Positions 8,844 to 18,534 are shown, numbered from the stretch's first letter. The stretch: 64,000 nucleotides of DNA from Halomonas sp. HL-93 (GCF_900086985.1 NZ_LT593974.1:992001-1056000), one strand, 5' to 3'. Numbers and translations: made by a program. Notes: generated from the sequence alone by a model not told the origin.

Positions 8844-9367
8844 CGGCGATGCCTTTTGTTAGCTGAGCGGTAAGGGTGCTGCCTGTTCGGGCACAAAAAA
8901 GCTGCCCGTAAGGCCAGCGAACACCGTCACTCATAAGAAGAAAGAGGAGATGAGGTGCTAAAAGGATTATAAATTATTATACATAAGTGGCCTAGGTGTG
9001 TCACAACGCCTCGCTTACGGCGGCAGCATAGCGCCTCATGTGTCATTTTTTACCCACTGCTCGACAGCAGCAATGCTCTTTTAATCGCTTTATTTTATTT
9101 TTAAGTTTTTGATTAAAAAGATATTTTATATTTATGAAAAGTGTTGGCATGTTGTATGTATGCTTATTGCCGATAACCTTTGCAATTTGCGCCCATTTTG
9201 CAGTAGCAAGCTGATCATAGATGTTGGATAGCAAATTAAACGCAGTGCCAACGGCTTAGCGCCAAGGGTTGTCTAAAAATCAGCTAGTAAGGTTGCGATG
9301 TGTGAACTTGTTGCCCAATGGCACGTCACAGGGTGGCAAAGACTTAAATGGAAAATGGAGTGAGCGT
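8844..9367. other. Intergenic region, AT-rich, divergent promoters
   Basis: About 520 bases between the divergent proV and lipoprotein genes. The segment around 9070-9160 is clearly AT-rich compared with its surroundings and could carry the proV promoter. A 63-codon minus-strand frame (9043-9234) and a 26-codon plus-strand frame starting at 9134 are visible, but neither has a ribosome site or recognisable homology. I see no RNA gene here. Confidence 0.5.
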
Positions 9368-9793
9368 GTGAAGTCATCACATCGTTTGAGCAGTCACACA
9401 AGCACTTGGGCGGCTTTGTTATTGAGTGGTTTGTTGTTAGTAGGCTGTGGTCAGGAAGAAGAAGCTGATGGTACGGCAGTGCCAGAGGAAAGCAGTCAAG
9501 AACAGCAAGATGGTGAAGTTGCTGAAGAAGCGACACAAGATGATCAATATGTATCTGAGCAAGAATCGGCCAGCGATGAGCCAGGTATGGAAGGTGATTC
9601 AACGTCTGACGAGTCAGCTCAGGAAGAGGAGCCATTGGCAGGTGATACCACTGAAGACCCTGGTTTTGGTGACGGTACGGATCCCATGCCAGGTGATGGT
9701 GAAGATGCAAGCGATCTAGCAAACAGCGGCAATGATGACGAGTCGCAAGATGCTGAAAGCGATGAAGATGAAGAGGAAAATTCCGGCGAGTAA
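9368..9793 (+). CDS. Highly acidic lipoprotein
   Basis: The in-frame GTG at 9368, with GGAG seven bases upstream, gives a 141-residue lipoprotein; a longer frame opening at a TTG at 9269 has no ribosome site. Residues 1-26 form a lipoprotein signal ending LLLVGC with the lipid-attached Cys at 27. The mature 115 residues hold about 45 Asp or Glu and no Lys, Arg or His, mixed with Ser, Gln and Gly. It is a disordered polyanion on the inner or outer membrane. No family is recognised. It could act as a surface polyelectrolyte or ion binder, which is speculation. It ends before a strong terminator. Confidence 0.72.
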   Translation: MKSSHRLSSHTSTWAALLLSGLLLVGCGQEEEADGTAVPEESSQEQQDGEVAEEATQDDQYVSEQESASDEPGMEGDSTSDESAQEEEPLAGDTTEDPGFGDGTDPMPGDGEDASDLANSGNDDESQDAESDEDEEENSGE

Positions 9794-9897
9794 GACATGC
9801 AAGTAATGGTGTAGTAGAGATTTCCAGTGTCCCTACGATGGTAAACCGCTTCAGCTGTTTGTTCCCTGCGGCTGCTCCCACGGTTTATCATCCCTTC

Positions 9898-9926
9898 AGC
9901 CCCCGCGCCCGCGGGGGCTTTTTTTT
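9898..9926 (+). terminator. Rho-independent terminator
   Basis: The arms AGCCCCCGC and GCGGGGGCT with a GCC loop are followed by eight T, ending the lipoprotein transcript. Confidence 0.88.
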
Positions 9927-9947
9927 GTGATTGGAGTCGCCCTGCGC

Positions 9948-11363
9948 CTAGGGTTCTTCGTTATCCTCCAGACGACGGTAAAGGGTACGTCGGGCAATGC
10001 CCAACACTTCGGCAGTGCGGCGTTTGTTGCCACCTGTGGCTTCCAAGACTTTGCGGATATAGCGCTTTTCAACTTCTTCCAAGCTCGGCCAGGGAGTGGC
10101 TGCGGCGGCCGGCATCTGAGTGGTAGGCAGCACTTCGCCGGTAAGTGTTGCGGTCGTTTGGGCCGACTCCTGGGTGAGTTGTTCGCGCAGCCGTTCAGGC
10201 AAGTGCTGATGGCGTAACGTGCCATCCTCGCTGAGTGTGACAGCGCGCATGATGGCGTTTTCAAGCTCGCGTACGTTGCCTGGGTAGGGGTAGTGCATCA
10301 GGCAGTGAAGCGCATCAGGTTCAATTTGCTCGATTTGTTTGTGTTGCGCGTCAGCGTGCTTGTCGATCAGGCTGAACACCAGATGCTCGATGTCGGGCCC
10401 GCGGTCGCGCAACGGGGGGATACGCAGCGAAAAGGTTTCCAGGCGGTAGAACAAGTCGCTCCTGAAGTTGGCCTGCTCGATTTCCTTTTCCAGATGACGG
10501 TGCGTGGCTGCGATAATCCGCACATCGACGGGTTCCTCGCGTTCACCGCCCACCGGGCGCACGGTTTTTTCCTGCAGCGCGCGCAGCAACTTGGCCTGGA
10601 GATTGATCGGCATCTCACCAATCTCGTCGAGAAACAGGCTCCCGCCCTGGGCGCTGTGAAAGAGGCCCTGTCGGGCGTCGTTAGCACCGGTGAAGGCCCC
10701 TTTAACATGCCCGAAAAACTCACTTTCCATTAGATCGGCGGGAATGCTGGCGCAGTTCACCGCGACAAAAGGGGCATCGTGACGCAAGCTTTCCTGGTGA
10801 ATAGCCCGCGCCAGGAGTTCTTTACCGGTACCGCTTTCGCCCAGTAGTAATATCGGCGCATCACTTTTCGCCAGCCGTGAGGCATCATGAAAAAGTGCCT
10901 GCATCGCGTCGCTTTTACCGACAATACCGTGAAAATGACCGGCCTCTACGGCGTGCGAAACCGCCAAGCGTTGGCGCTCCAACACTCGAAATACCGACTC
11001 GCGGACGGCGTCAAGATCCAATGGCTTGGTTAAGAAATCGTCTGCCCCGAGCTTCAGTGCCTCAACGGCTTGGTCAATGGTGCCGAAGGCGGTAATCACA
11101 ATAATGCCCAGCTCACTCCCTTCATGGCGTAGCTGTTGGAGTAGCTGGATGCCGCTGATGCCGGGTAAGCGCACATCGGTAATAATGAGAGAGACCGCCG
11201 TATGGCTGAGTAGGGCGATCGCATCCTCTGCGCTGGAAACCCCGTGGGTAGTGTATCCAGCGTCTTGCAATTCCTCTTCTAACAACTCACGTATCGCGTG
11301 GTCGTCTTCCACTACCAACAAAGGTAAAAAATGCTCCGGGTGCTTCACAAACATGGTCCTCAT
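9948..11363 (-). CDS. Sigma-54-dependent response regulator, NtrC family
   Basis: A 471-residue regulator in three parts: a receiver domain with phospho-acceptor D63 in the motif IITDVRLPG, an AAA+ domain with Walker A GESGTGKE near 186 and the sigma-54 contact loop GAFTGA near 231, and a Fis-type helix-turn-helix in the last 40 residues (GNKRRTAEVLGIARRTLYRR). It is a typical activator of sigma-54 promoters. Its ATG overlaps the stop of the upstream sensor kinase by four bases, so the pair is cotranslated. The target genes are unknown; no -24/-12 promoter was identified with confidence nearby. Confidence 0.93.
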   Translation of the reverse strand: MRTMFVKHPEHFLPLLVVEDDHAIRELLEEELQDAGYTTHGVSSAEDAIALLSHTAVSLIITDVRLPGISGIQLLQQLRHEGSELGIIVITAFGTIDQAVEALKLGADDFLTKPLDLDAVRESVFRVLERQRLAVSHAVEAGHFHGIVGKSDAMQALFHDASRLAKSDAPILLLGESGTGKELLARAIHQESLRHDAPFVAVNCASIPADLMESEFFGHVKGAFTGANDARQGLFHSAQGGSLFLDEIGEMPINLQAKLLRALQEKTVRPVGGEREEPVDVRIIAATHRHLEKEIEQANFRSDLFYRLETFSLRIPPLRDRGPDIEHLVFSLIDKHADAQHKQIEQIEPDALHCLMHYPYPGNVRELENAIMRAVTLSEDGTLRHQHLPERLREQLTQESAQTTATLTGEVLPTTQMPAAAATPWPSLEEVEKRYIRKVLEATGGNKRRTAEVLGIARRTLYRRLEDNEEP

Positions 11364-12805
11364 GCAGGTGTGGTGTCATAAAGCGGCAGCGTAATTTCAA
11401 AACCTGCACCGCCTAAGGGACTGTCGAAAACGCCGATTGTGCCGCCGTGATCATTGATAATTCGATGTACCATAGAGAGTCCTAACCCGCTGCCCTGGCC
11501 GACAGGTTTGGTGGTGAAGAAAGGGTCAAATACCTGCTGGTGATGTGATGCTGGTATGCCAGGGCCGTCATCCTCAACCCAGACATGGAGTTCGTGTTGC
11601 ATCTGTTCAGCTCGAACGCGAATAAGGCGAACGCCGTCCGCCTGAGCTGCATTACGTAGTAAATTGGTCAACACTTGAACAATTTGTTGCCCGTTGGCGA
11701 GTAGTGTTGGCGTGGGGCTGGGTAGGGTGGTTTCTAGATGTACCCCACGTGGCTCAAGCTCCTCTTCTACTAGAGCGCTGGCACTGTGTATCAGTTCGTC
11801 AAAGGGTTGCTGGTCTTTTTCCACGTTATGTTGGCGGCCCAGTTCCATCAACTGGCGAACAATCTCGACGATGCGTTCAACCTCACCGCGAATGCGGCCT
11901 AGCCTAGATCGCTCGTCATCGCCAATCACGTCGCGACGCGCCAGCCGCTGGGCCTGGCCGTTGATCACGGTCAGCGGCGCACCGATTTCATGAGCGACCC
12001 CAGCGGCCAGTACGCCAAGCTCGGCAAGTTTTTTAGATTTGCGCAGGCGCTTTTCAAGCTCGATTTCACGCTGTTGACGATCTTCTATATCGTGGTCTTT
12101 CTCGGCCATGGCATCCAGCATGCCGTTAAGGCCTGAGGCCAGTCGCCGGTATTCTGCAGGCCCTTCAATATTGGCCCGCTGACCGCGGTCCCCTTCCTCT
12201 ACGCGCTGCATTACCAATAACAAGCGATTCAATGGCCGTTCGATATAGTACCGAAACCCCCACCAAATACTCAAAACAATCCCGGCCGCGCCTACGACAA
12301 ACACCAGTACGGCGACAATGCTGAGAAAGCCGGTATAGTTTTCGATGCCGGTGTTTAAGCGGTTAACTTGTAGTATACCGCTTACCTCGCCATCTGGTGT
12401 GCGCAACGGTTTGAGGGCGGAATAGTAAGTCCAGCCTTCAAATTGCCGGTAGTCGCTGTGCAGCTCGTCACCCTCAATCGCCTGTTGAATCTCCTCACGA
12501 CTGAACAACTCGCGGCCCAGTCCGAGGCCATAAATTTCACGGCCGTTGGTGTCGAAAACATAGGCACCATAAATGCGGTGAAAGGAAAACGCCGCTTCAA
12601 GCGCTTCCTCAAGTGAGGCGTCGTTTTCCCGAGAAACGGCGTAGCCAAGCGTGGTGCTCAGCGCATGCGTAATCATGTCGACTTCGTTTTGCAGCTTGGA
12701 GCGAACGTTATCCTCCAGCGACTTAATGGCCACCAAACTAAACACCACCAAAATAACGAATAGCGGGACGATGACCGTCAGAATAATTAAATTTCGTAAA
12801 CGCAT
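11360..12805 (-). CDS. Membrane sensor histidine kinase
   Basis: A 481-residue kinase with one membrane helix at about 6-27, a periplasmic sensor loop of about 130 residues, a second helix at about 158-184, HAMP (about 187-240), HisKA with the phospho-accepting H272 in AHEIGAPL, and an HATPase domain with the N, G1 (DDGPGIP) and G2 (GSGLGLS) boxes. The H-box reads GAP where NP is most common in NtrB/ZraS types; GAP occurs in some kinases of this class. It phosphorylates the downstream NtrC-type regulator. The signal cannot be deduced from the loop. Confidence 0.92.
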   Translation of the reverse strand: MRLRNLIILTVIVPLFVILVVFSLVAIKSLEDNVRSKLQNEVDMITHALSTTLGYAVSRENDASLEEALEAAFSFHRIYGAYVFDTNGREIYGLGLGRELFSREEIQQAIEGDELHSDYRQFEGWTYYSALKPLRTPDGEVSGILQVNRLNTGIENYTGFLSIVAVLVFVVGAAGIVLSIWWGFRYYIERPLNRLLLVMQRVEEGDRGQRANIEGPAEYRRLASGLNGMLDAMAEKDHDIEDRQQREIELEKRLRKSKKLAELGVLAAGVAHEIGAPLTVINGQAQRLARRDVIGDDERSRLGRIRGEVERIVEIVRQLMELGRQHNVEKDQQPFDELIHSASALVEEELEPRGVHLETTLPSPTPTLLANGQQIVQVLTNLLRNAAQADGVRLIRVRAEQMQHELHVWVEDDGPGIPASHHQQVFDPFFTTKPVGQGSGLGLSMVHRIINDHGGTIGVFDSPLGGAGFEITLPLYDTTPA

Positions 12806-12847
12806 GCGTTAACCGGGGTTATGAAACATCAATAAGCGAACTGCCCG

Positions 12848-14011
12848 CTACTCGGCGGGACGTAAGCGATAAAGGGCACCATCGGCGGCGTCGGTCAGCA
12901 AGTATATGGCCTCGTCAGGCCCCTGACGCACATCGCGCAAGCGGCCGAGTTCGCCGTCGAGAATGACTTCTTGGGCGGCCACTTGGTTATCTTCAAGCGC
13001 TAGCCTGACCAGCTGCTCGCTGCCCAGTCCGCCGGCCAGCAGTTGGCCCTGCCACTCGCCAAAAGCGCTGCTGGTGACTTCCGCAAGCCCCGAGGGCGCA
13101 AAGCGCCCCTCAAAGACGTGCACCGGGTCGACCATGCCGGACTTGGACGTCTCGCCAATCGGCTCGTTGGTCGCGTAGTCGTTCCCCCGGCTGACCTCGG
13201 GCCAGCCGTAATTATCGCCCGCCGTCAGCCGGTTCAGTTCATCGCCTGTGCGCGGGCCATGCTCGGTCGCCCACGGGTCACCGTTTTGTCTAACCACCAA
13301 GCCTTGGATATTGCGATTGCCCTGGGTGTAAATTTCATCCAGCGTGTCGGGTTCGTCAACAAAAGGGTTGTCGTCAGGCGCGCCACCGGTATCGGTCAGG
13401 AGCAGGGTAGACCCCGCGTGATCATCATCGGCTTGGGCGCGGGGTGGCTCGTTGCCACGATCGCCAATGCTCATCAGCAGAGTGTCGTCGGGCAGCCAGG
13501 CAATCCGTGAGCCGTAGTGACGACCGGGTGATGAGGCGCGATCCTGTTCAAATAGGTGTTCGACGTCACCCAGTTCGTCGCCCTGCCATTTCACCCGCGA
13601 TAGCGCTGAGCGGCTGTTATCGCCATCGGGCTTGCTCCAGGTGAAGTAGATCCAGTCGTGTTCGCCGTCGCCAAACTCAGGGTGCAGGGCGATATCCAGC
13701 AGCCCGCCCTGGCCACGTTGGCTTACTTCGGGTAATCCGTCCAGTGCGCGAGGTTCGCCGCCATCAGCCTCTATGATGCTCAGTTGTCCTGGCCGTTCAC
13801 TGACCAAAAAGCGACCGTCAGGTAGAAACGTCACCGACCAGGGATGCTCCAGGCCGCCGGCAATTTTCTCGATAGAAAAGGCCACTTGATCGCTCTCGAT
13901 ACGTTCCTCTACGATCTCTGCAGCGCTGACAGAGGCACTACTGCTCAGTAAACCGAAGAGGGCGGCGGTCAACCAGCGCTGACGCAACGCAGGGGTAGAT
14001 AAGCGACGCAT
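12848..14011 (-). CDS. PQQ-dependent soluble aldose sugar dehydrogenase (YliI-like)
   Basis: A secreted beta-propeller protein of the glucose/sorbosone dehydrogenase family (387 residues). The signal peptide at residues 1-30 ends in SVSAAE. The mature N-terminus has the family opening GGLEHPWSVTFLPDGRFLVSE. WATEHGPRTGDELN near residue 250 is the conserved propeller motif around the active site. I choose the ATG at 14011, which has GGGAG six bases upstream, over a GTG 36 bases earlier that lacks a ribosome site. It oxidises aldoses in the periplasm with PQQ. No pqq genes are visible in this window. It lies just upstream of the sensor kinase on the same strand with a 42-base gap. Confidence 0.88.
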   Translation of the reverse strand: MRRLSTPALRQRWLTAALFGLLSSSASVSAAEIVEERIESDQVAFSIEKIAGGLEHPWSVTFLPDGRFLVSERPGQLSIIEADGGEPRALDGLPEVSQRGQGGLLDIALHPEFGDGEHDWIYFTWSKPDGDNSRSALSRVKWQGDELGDVEHLFEQDRASSPGRHYGSRIAWLPDDTLLMSIGDRGNEPPRAQADDDHAGSTLLLTDTGGAPDDNPFVDEPDTLDEIYTQGNRNIQGLVVRQNGDPWATEHGPRTGDELNRLTAGDNYGWPEVSRGNDYATNEPIGETSKSGMVDPVHVFEGRFAPSGLAEVTSSAFGEWQGQLLAGGLGSEQLVRLALEDNQVAAQEVILDGELGRLRDVRQGPDEAIYLLTDAADGALYRLRPAE

Positions 14012-14100
14012 GGGGGCTCTCCCAAGAAAGTGACGATCTTTAGGCACGTCAAGCAGAGACGCTTTCTGACGCGAGAGGTTCCTTATTTTATGTTATCAAC

Positions 14101-14979
14101 TCATGGCATCAGCCAAGCGAGCAGTATCGGCAAATAAATCAGCGCCAGCAGCGTCGAGCAAAACACCAGGCTGGCCACATAGGCCGGTTCGCGCTGGGCC
14201 CGCTGGGCAAACAAGTAGTTAAACACTGCTACCGGCATGCTCATCTGCAATACTAAAATCCCCTGGGCCAGCGGGGGGAGCCCTATTAAATCGGCAATCA
14301 GCCAGGCCGCACCTGCCGCAAGCGGAATACGCACCAAGCAAAAGCCAAGGCCCGAGCGCAGGCTTTTGACCTGAATGCTAGCCAAGGATACTCCCAAGGT
14401 GATCAACATGAGCGGTACGGTAAAGCCGGACATCAAATCCACGCTGTTGGCCAACCAAAGCGGCAGCTCGGTCTCGGTGAGCAACAGTGCCATGGCAATG
14501 GCGATCGCGTAGACCGTTGGCGTTTTGGCCAGTGACTTGAGCGGATTCCCCCTACTGGCCAGCATGGTGCCGACCGTAAATTGAAACAGCGATACCGTGA
14601 CCATCACGGTAATGCCGTACACAAAACCGGCACTACCAAAGGCGTAAAGCACGACCGGCAACCCCATGTTGCCGGTGTTGGGGTACATCATCGGAGATAA
14701 CAACACGCGCCAGTCGCGGCGTAACAGCTTGGCGACAAAAAACGTCGCTCCGGCCATGCAGGTAATCACCAGCGCGGTTGCTAGCATAGTGCGGCCAAAG
14801 GTACTGGCATCGATTTCCGCCCCGGCGAGTGAGGCAAGCACCAGTGAGGGTGTGCCGATATTGAAGACCAGCCGGGTCACAAAATCGACAGGATAGGGAT
14901 GGCCCAGTCGCACCCAGGTAAATCCCAAGCCAGCGCCCGCCAATACGGGCGCCATTACCGCAAAGAGTTCAGCCAACAT
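14101..14979 (-). CDS. AEC-family transporter (auxin efflux carrier type)
   Basis: A 292-residue membrane protein with about ten hydrophobic helices and the AEC signatures: a Gly- and Pro-rich break in the middle (PNTGNMGLP) and MPVAVFNYLFAQR near the C-terminus. The ATG at 14979 has AAGGA seven bases upstream. An upstream in-frame start at 15069 would add 30 non-hydrophobic residues and overlap the LysR gene, so it is less likely. AEC carriers export or import small carboxylates such as malonate or malate; the substrate is unknown here. It follows the LysR gene on the same strand. Confidence 0.85.
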   Translation of the reverse strand: MLAELFAVMAPVLAGAGLGFTWVRLGHPYPVDFVTRLVFNIGTPSLVLASLAGAEIDASTFGRTMLATALVITCMAGATFFVAKLLRRDWRVLLSPMMYPNTGNMGLPVVLYAFGSAGFVYGITVMVTVSLFQFTVGTMLASRGNPLKSLAKTPTVYAIAIAMALLLTETELPLWLANSVDLMSGFTVPLMLITLGVSLASIQVKSLRSGLGFCLVRIPLAAGAAWLIADLIGLPPLAQGILVLQMSMPVAVFNYLFAQRAQREPAYVASLVFCSTLLALIYLPILLAWLMP

Positions 14980-15055
14980 GGGCGCGTCCTTGGCAATGAG
15001 TGGCCGACTATTGTGAATAGGTAGCGGACTAACTGGCAAGTCGCGGAAAGAAAAC

Positions 15056-15970
15056 CTAAGCCGCGGCACCGTTATGCTGCCACTGGTGGGGCATTTGCTG
15101 GCGTAAAAATGCCAGCAGCGCCTTCACGCGCCGTGGCTGGTAACCGTAAGCATAGAGCAACGTGATGGGTAACGGCGCTGGCTGCCAGTTGGGTAGACAG
15201 GGAGTAAGTTCGCCGGGGTGATGCGCTTCGCGTTTGTCGGCAAGCCAATGAGGCAGCAAGCCGATACCTTTGCCACGGGCGATAGCATCCAGGTGAAGTG
15301 CAGTTAGATCCACCCTTAAACGCGAGCGTGGGGGGTAAAAGTGGTAAGTACCCTGGCTTTCGTGGTGCAGCAGTAAACCATTCTGGGTCGTGCCCAACAG
15401 GTCGATCCAAGGGTGGCCGGCAAGATCACGAGGATGCTCAAGCAGCGGTTGCTGGCTGAGGTAAGTCGGGCTGGCATAGAGGCCTCGGGTCAGCATGCCG
15501 AGCGGCTCCTGATGAAGGCCGCTTTCCGGTATCTGCCCCAGGCACACATGAACACAGTGACTATTGAGCGAGCTGGGCGGCGTTTCCCGCGTGCGCAACG
15601 TTAGCTCAATCTTAGGGTAGCGTGCCATGAAGGTATCCATGATCTGGCCCATCCACCCCCTGGCAAGGGCACAGTGAACTTCGAGCGTTACCGTCCCGCT
15701 TATATCTTCACGCAGCTCTGCCAGCGCCTCATGGCTGCGTTCCGCCAGCGCCAGGATATCCTGGCAGTAGCGATGGAATAAAAGCCCCGCCTCGGTAGGC
15801 AACAGGCGGTTGGCTTGGCGCCGCAGCAGCGGCTGTTCCAGGCGCGCTTCCAAATGGCTGATACGCCTACTTAGGGTTGATTTGGCTAACCCCAGCTTGC
15901 GCGCACTGAGCGTGAGGCTGCCGGTCTCCATCACCTCCGCAAAGGCTTTGAGTTCGTCGAAATCATGCAT
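15056..15970 (-). CDS. LysR-family transcriptional regulator
   Basis: A 304-residue regulator. A winged helix-turn-helix covers about residues 4-62, with the recognition helix around LGLAKSTLSRRISHLEARL, followed by a linker helix and a type-2 periplasmic-binding-like effector domain at about 90-290. It lies 76 bases upstream of the AEC gene on the same strand and may control it or the divergent region to its right. The effector is unknown. Confidence 0.9.
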   Translation of the reverse strand: MHDFDELKAFAEVMETGSLTLSARKLGLAKSTLSRRISHLEARLEQPLLRRQANRLLPTEAGLLFHRYCQDILALAERSHEALAELREDISGTVTLEVHCALARGWMGQIMDTFMARYPKIELTLRTRETPPSSLNSHCVHVCLGQIPESGLHQEPLGMLTRGLYASPTYLSQQPLLEHPRDLAGHPWIDLLGTTQNGLLLHHESQGTYHFYPPRSRLRVDLTALHLDAIARGKGIGLLPHWLADKREAHHPGELTPCLPNWQPAPLPITLLYAYGYQPRRVKALLAFLRQQMPHQWQHNGAAA

Positions 15971-16116
15971 GGTGGATACCGCAATGCTGGAAACAGCGGC
16001 ATTATGCCAGGGATTTAGTTGAATGAAAATTATTGTGATTTGCTATTGCGGAGGGACGCGTTAACAAACTGAGGGTTAACCGGTCAGCGCCTGCCAAATC
16101 AAATGGAAGGCCAGCA

Positions 16117-16284
16117 ATGTCAACACCCAGTTTAAAAGACTGGCAAAGTGACGTTCCGGCATATGTTTTAAAGGATGTCCTTATCAGTAGACTAAATACG
16201 AAAGGAGATAAGCCATTAAGTAAGTTTTCCAACGAATTAACTCCTTGTCATTACCAGCACGCACCCGTTGCCAAGGCACAATAA
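16117..16284 (+). CDS. Possible small protein, 55 residues, unrecognised
   Basis: A 55-codon open frame starting ATG TCA ACA and ending TAA, preceded by GGAAGG at a good distance. The product is soluble with mixed charge and contains KDWQSDVPAYVLKDVLISRL near its start. It lies in a 425-base gap between the LysR gene and the TonB receptor. A longer minus-strand frame overlaps it (16002-16232) but lacks a ribosome site. It could be a real small gene or a remnant. I recognise no family. Confidence 0.3.
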   Translation: MSTPSLKDWQSDVPAYVLKDVLISRLNTKGDKPLSKFSNELTPCHYQHAPVAKAQ

Positions 16285-16330
16285 CCTAGCAGACATTGCC
16301 TTGTGGTCGCCACGGTGGCTATCTCAAGAT

Positions 16331-16358
16331 CAAAAAAGCCCCGGCAATCGCCAGGGCT
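16331..16358 (-). terminator. Rho-independent terminator for the TonB receptor
   Basis: Read on the minus strand, AGCCCTGGC and GCCGGGGCT pair around a GATT loop and are followed by six T. Confidence 0.8.
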
Positions 16359-16395
16359 GAAGAAGAACATCAAAACAGTAGCGAGCTTAAACCGA

Positions 16396-18534
16396 TTAGA
16401 ACTCGTAGCGTGCCGAGAGCCACAGGCGACGGCCTTCTTCGCTATTGGCATAAACGTTGCCATAGCCAGCCCCATCGCCGTAGTAGCGATAGTCGACGAA
16501 GTCCTTGTCGAACAGGTTGTAGATGGTGGCGCTCAGGTTCAGGTTATCCGAGACGGCGTAATTACCGCCGAGGTTGAACAGCGAGTAGGCTTTAAAATCG
16601 CCCAGGTCATCGAAAAGCGGTACGGGCGGACCGGGAGGCGCGGTGCGCGAGCGGTAACGCTCGCTACGGTACTCTGCGGAGAGCCAGGCATCCAGCTTGT
16701 CGGTGGCCTGCCAGCGCAGCGTGGCATTTACCGAGTGTTCGGGCGTATCGGTGAGCGGTTCGCCTTTATTGTCGCCGCTTTTTTGTTCGCTATCCGTGTA
16801 GGTGTAGTTGGCGTTTAAGCGCCAGTCCGGGTTGAACTGGTAGGCGGTTGAAAGCTCGACGCCTTGGGTGATCGCCTCGTCGACGTTGACTTGCTGGCTG
16901 TAAACGCCGTCAGGAATCAAGGGGTCATTGGTCACCTGCCTGTCGTTACCGCTGGCGATTTTATCGTCAAACTGGTTATGGAACAGCGTCGCGCTGGCAG
17001 TGAAGCCCTGCTGATTATCGTAATGCGCACCGATTTCACTGCTGGTGCTGGTTTCTGGCTCGAGATCGGGGTTGCCGATGGTAAGGATGGTGCCCTGGCC
17101 CGTTACGCCGTTGATACCGTCGTGTAAGTCGTTAAGCGATGGTGTTTTGTAGCCGCGGCTCACGCCACCTTTTAGCGTCCAGTTGGGAGTGGTGTTCCAG
17201 ACTAGATAGCCACGTGGGCTGAACTGGCTGCCAAAGGCATCGTGGTGGTCGTAACGCCCGCCGAGCGTAAGCGCCAGATCGTCGCGCAGCATCCATTCGT
17301 CTTCGGCAAACAGGGCGGTAGTGGTTTGCTCGAATGTCTCGCCCGCTAAACCGTCGTCCAACTCCGAATCCATCCATTGGCCACCTATGGTGGTCATATG
17401 ATCGCCCAGCGGCATGGTGAATTTGCTATCGAGCACCGTGTTGGTGGTTTCTAATTCGCGCGGGTCACCGCCAACGATTCCAGGAAAACCTGCGTATGCT
17501 TCACCCGCCGTACCGGGGATGGTGCGGCCGGTGGTTTCGGTGGTGTTGCGCATCAGGCTGGACTCCAGGGTGCCTGAGGCAAAGCGTCCGGTATGGCCAA
17601 TAGCAACTTGCTCACGCTCAAAACGTAGCTCGTCGGCATAACCGTTAGCGACACCGGGGTCAGGCTCACAGCTGCGCGTGCGACCATCCAAGGTGCCTAA
17701 CTGGCATTCGTCGTTGTTGTAGCGCTGGCGGTTGACTTCACCGTCGAGCCACAGGTCGTGATCATCAGTCGGCGTCCAGGTCAGCTTGCCGCCCAGGTTA
17801 TAGGTATCGCCTTCCACCGGGCTGGGGCCGCGTTGGCTGACCTCGATAGGGTCGCCATTTTCATCGTTGTATTCTAAATTAGATGCGTCGCGCTCATAGA
17901 AGCGTCCGCGCAGCTGTAAACCTAGGGTGTCTTCCACCAGTGGACCGCTGGTATAAAGATTAATCTCACGGCGATCGCCAAAGTCGCGGTCTTGGTTGAA
18001 GGTATTCTCAACGCCAACCGAGCCGGTCCATTCGCGGTCGACCTTGCGGGTAATGATGTTAATTACCCCGCCCATGGCGTCAGAGCCATAAAGTGTCGAC
18101 ATTGGCCCACGAATCACCTCAATGCGCTCAATGCTGGAAGTTGGAGGAAAGAAGCTGGTGGAGGTTTCGCCAAAGCCATTGGGCGTTACGCTACCGGCGG
18201 TATTTTGGCGGCGGCCATCAATCAAAATCAGCGTGTAGTCGCTGGGCATGCCGCGCATGCTGATGTTCCGACCGCCGGTTTTACCCACCTGGCCGCCCAC
18301 GTCCACGCCTTCAACGTCGCGCAGGGCATCGGCAACACTGGTGATGCGTTTGCGCTCCAGTTCCTCGCGAGACACCACCGAAATACTGGCCGGCGCATCG
18401 ACCATCGTCTGTTCAAACCCGCTGGCCGACACCACGATGTTATCCAGTTGGTCGCTTTGTTGTGCGTAAACCGCCGTGGACGATACGGCGAGCGCGATGG
18501 CGCTGACCAAAACGGTGCGAGTAAAGCGTGGCAT
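16396..18534 (-). CDS. TonB-dependent siderophore receptor (FepA/CirA-like)
   Basis: A 712-residue outer-membrane receptor. A signal peptide ends near VYAQQ. The TonB box region DNIVVSASG is followed by a plug domain (about 30-160) with the motif RGMPSDYTLILIDGRR and IERIEVIRGPMSTLYGSDA. The remainder is a 22-strand barrel ending in LSARYEF with the terminal Phe used for outer-membrane insertion. The motif pattern resembles catecholate-type FepA/CirA receptors more than hydroxamate ones. I choose the ATG at 18534, with AGGGGG six bases upstream, over an upstream TTG. It is divergent from a complete binding-protein/permease/ATPase set and carries its own Fur-box-like site. Confidence 0.92.
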   Translation of the reverse strand: MPRFTRTVLVSAIALAVSSTAVYAQQSDQLDNIVVSASGFEQTMVDAPASISVVSREELERKRITSVADALRDVEGVDVGGQVGKTGGRNISMRGMPSDYTLILIDGRRQNTAGSVTPNGFGETSTSFFPPTSSIERIEVIRGPMSTLYGSDAMGGVINIITRKVDREWTGSVGVENTFNQDRDFGDRREINLYTSGPLVEDTLGLQLRGRFYERDASNLEYNDENGDPIEVSQRGPSPVEGDTYNLGGKLTWTPTDDHDLWLDGEVNRQRYNNDECQLGTLDGRTRSCEPDPGVANGYADELRFEREQVAIGHTGRFASGTLESSLMRNTTETTGRTIPGTAGEAYAGFPGIVGGDPRELETTNTVLDSKFTMPLGDHMTTIGGQWMDSELDDGLAGETFEQTTTALFAEDEWMLRDDLALTLGGRYDHHDAFGSQFSPRGYLVWNTTPNWTLKGGVSRGYKTPSLNDLHDGINGVTGQGTILTIGNPDLEPETSTSSEIGAHYDNQQGFTASATLFHNQFDDKIASGNDRQVTNDPLIPDGVYSQQVNVDEAITQGVELSTAYQFNPDWRLNANYTYTDSEQKSGDNKGEPLTDTPEHSVNATLRWQATDKLDAWLSAEYRSERYRSRTAPPGPPVPLFDDLGDFKAYSLFNLGGNYAVSDNLNLSATIYNLFDKDFVDYRYYGDGAGYGNVYANSEEGRRLWLSARYEF

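Noticed and set aside
9043..9234. 63-codon minus-strand frame in the AT-rich gap
   Set aside because: No ribosome site, lysine-rich low-complexity product from AT-rich DNA, no recognisable homology.
16002..16232. 76-codon minus-strand frame
   Set aside because: No ribosome site and overlapped by a better small frame on the plus strand.
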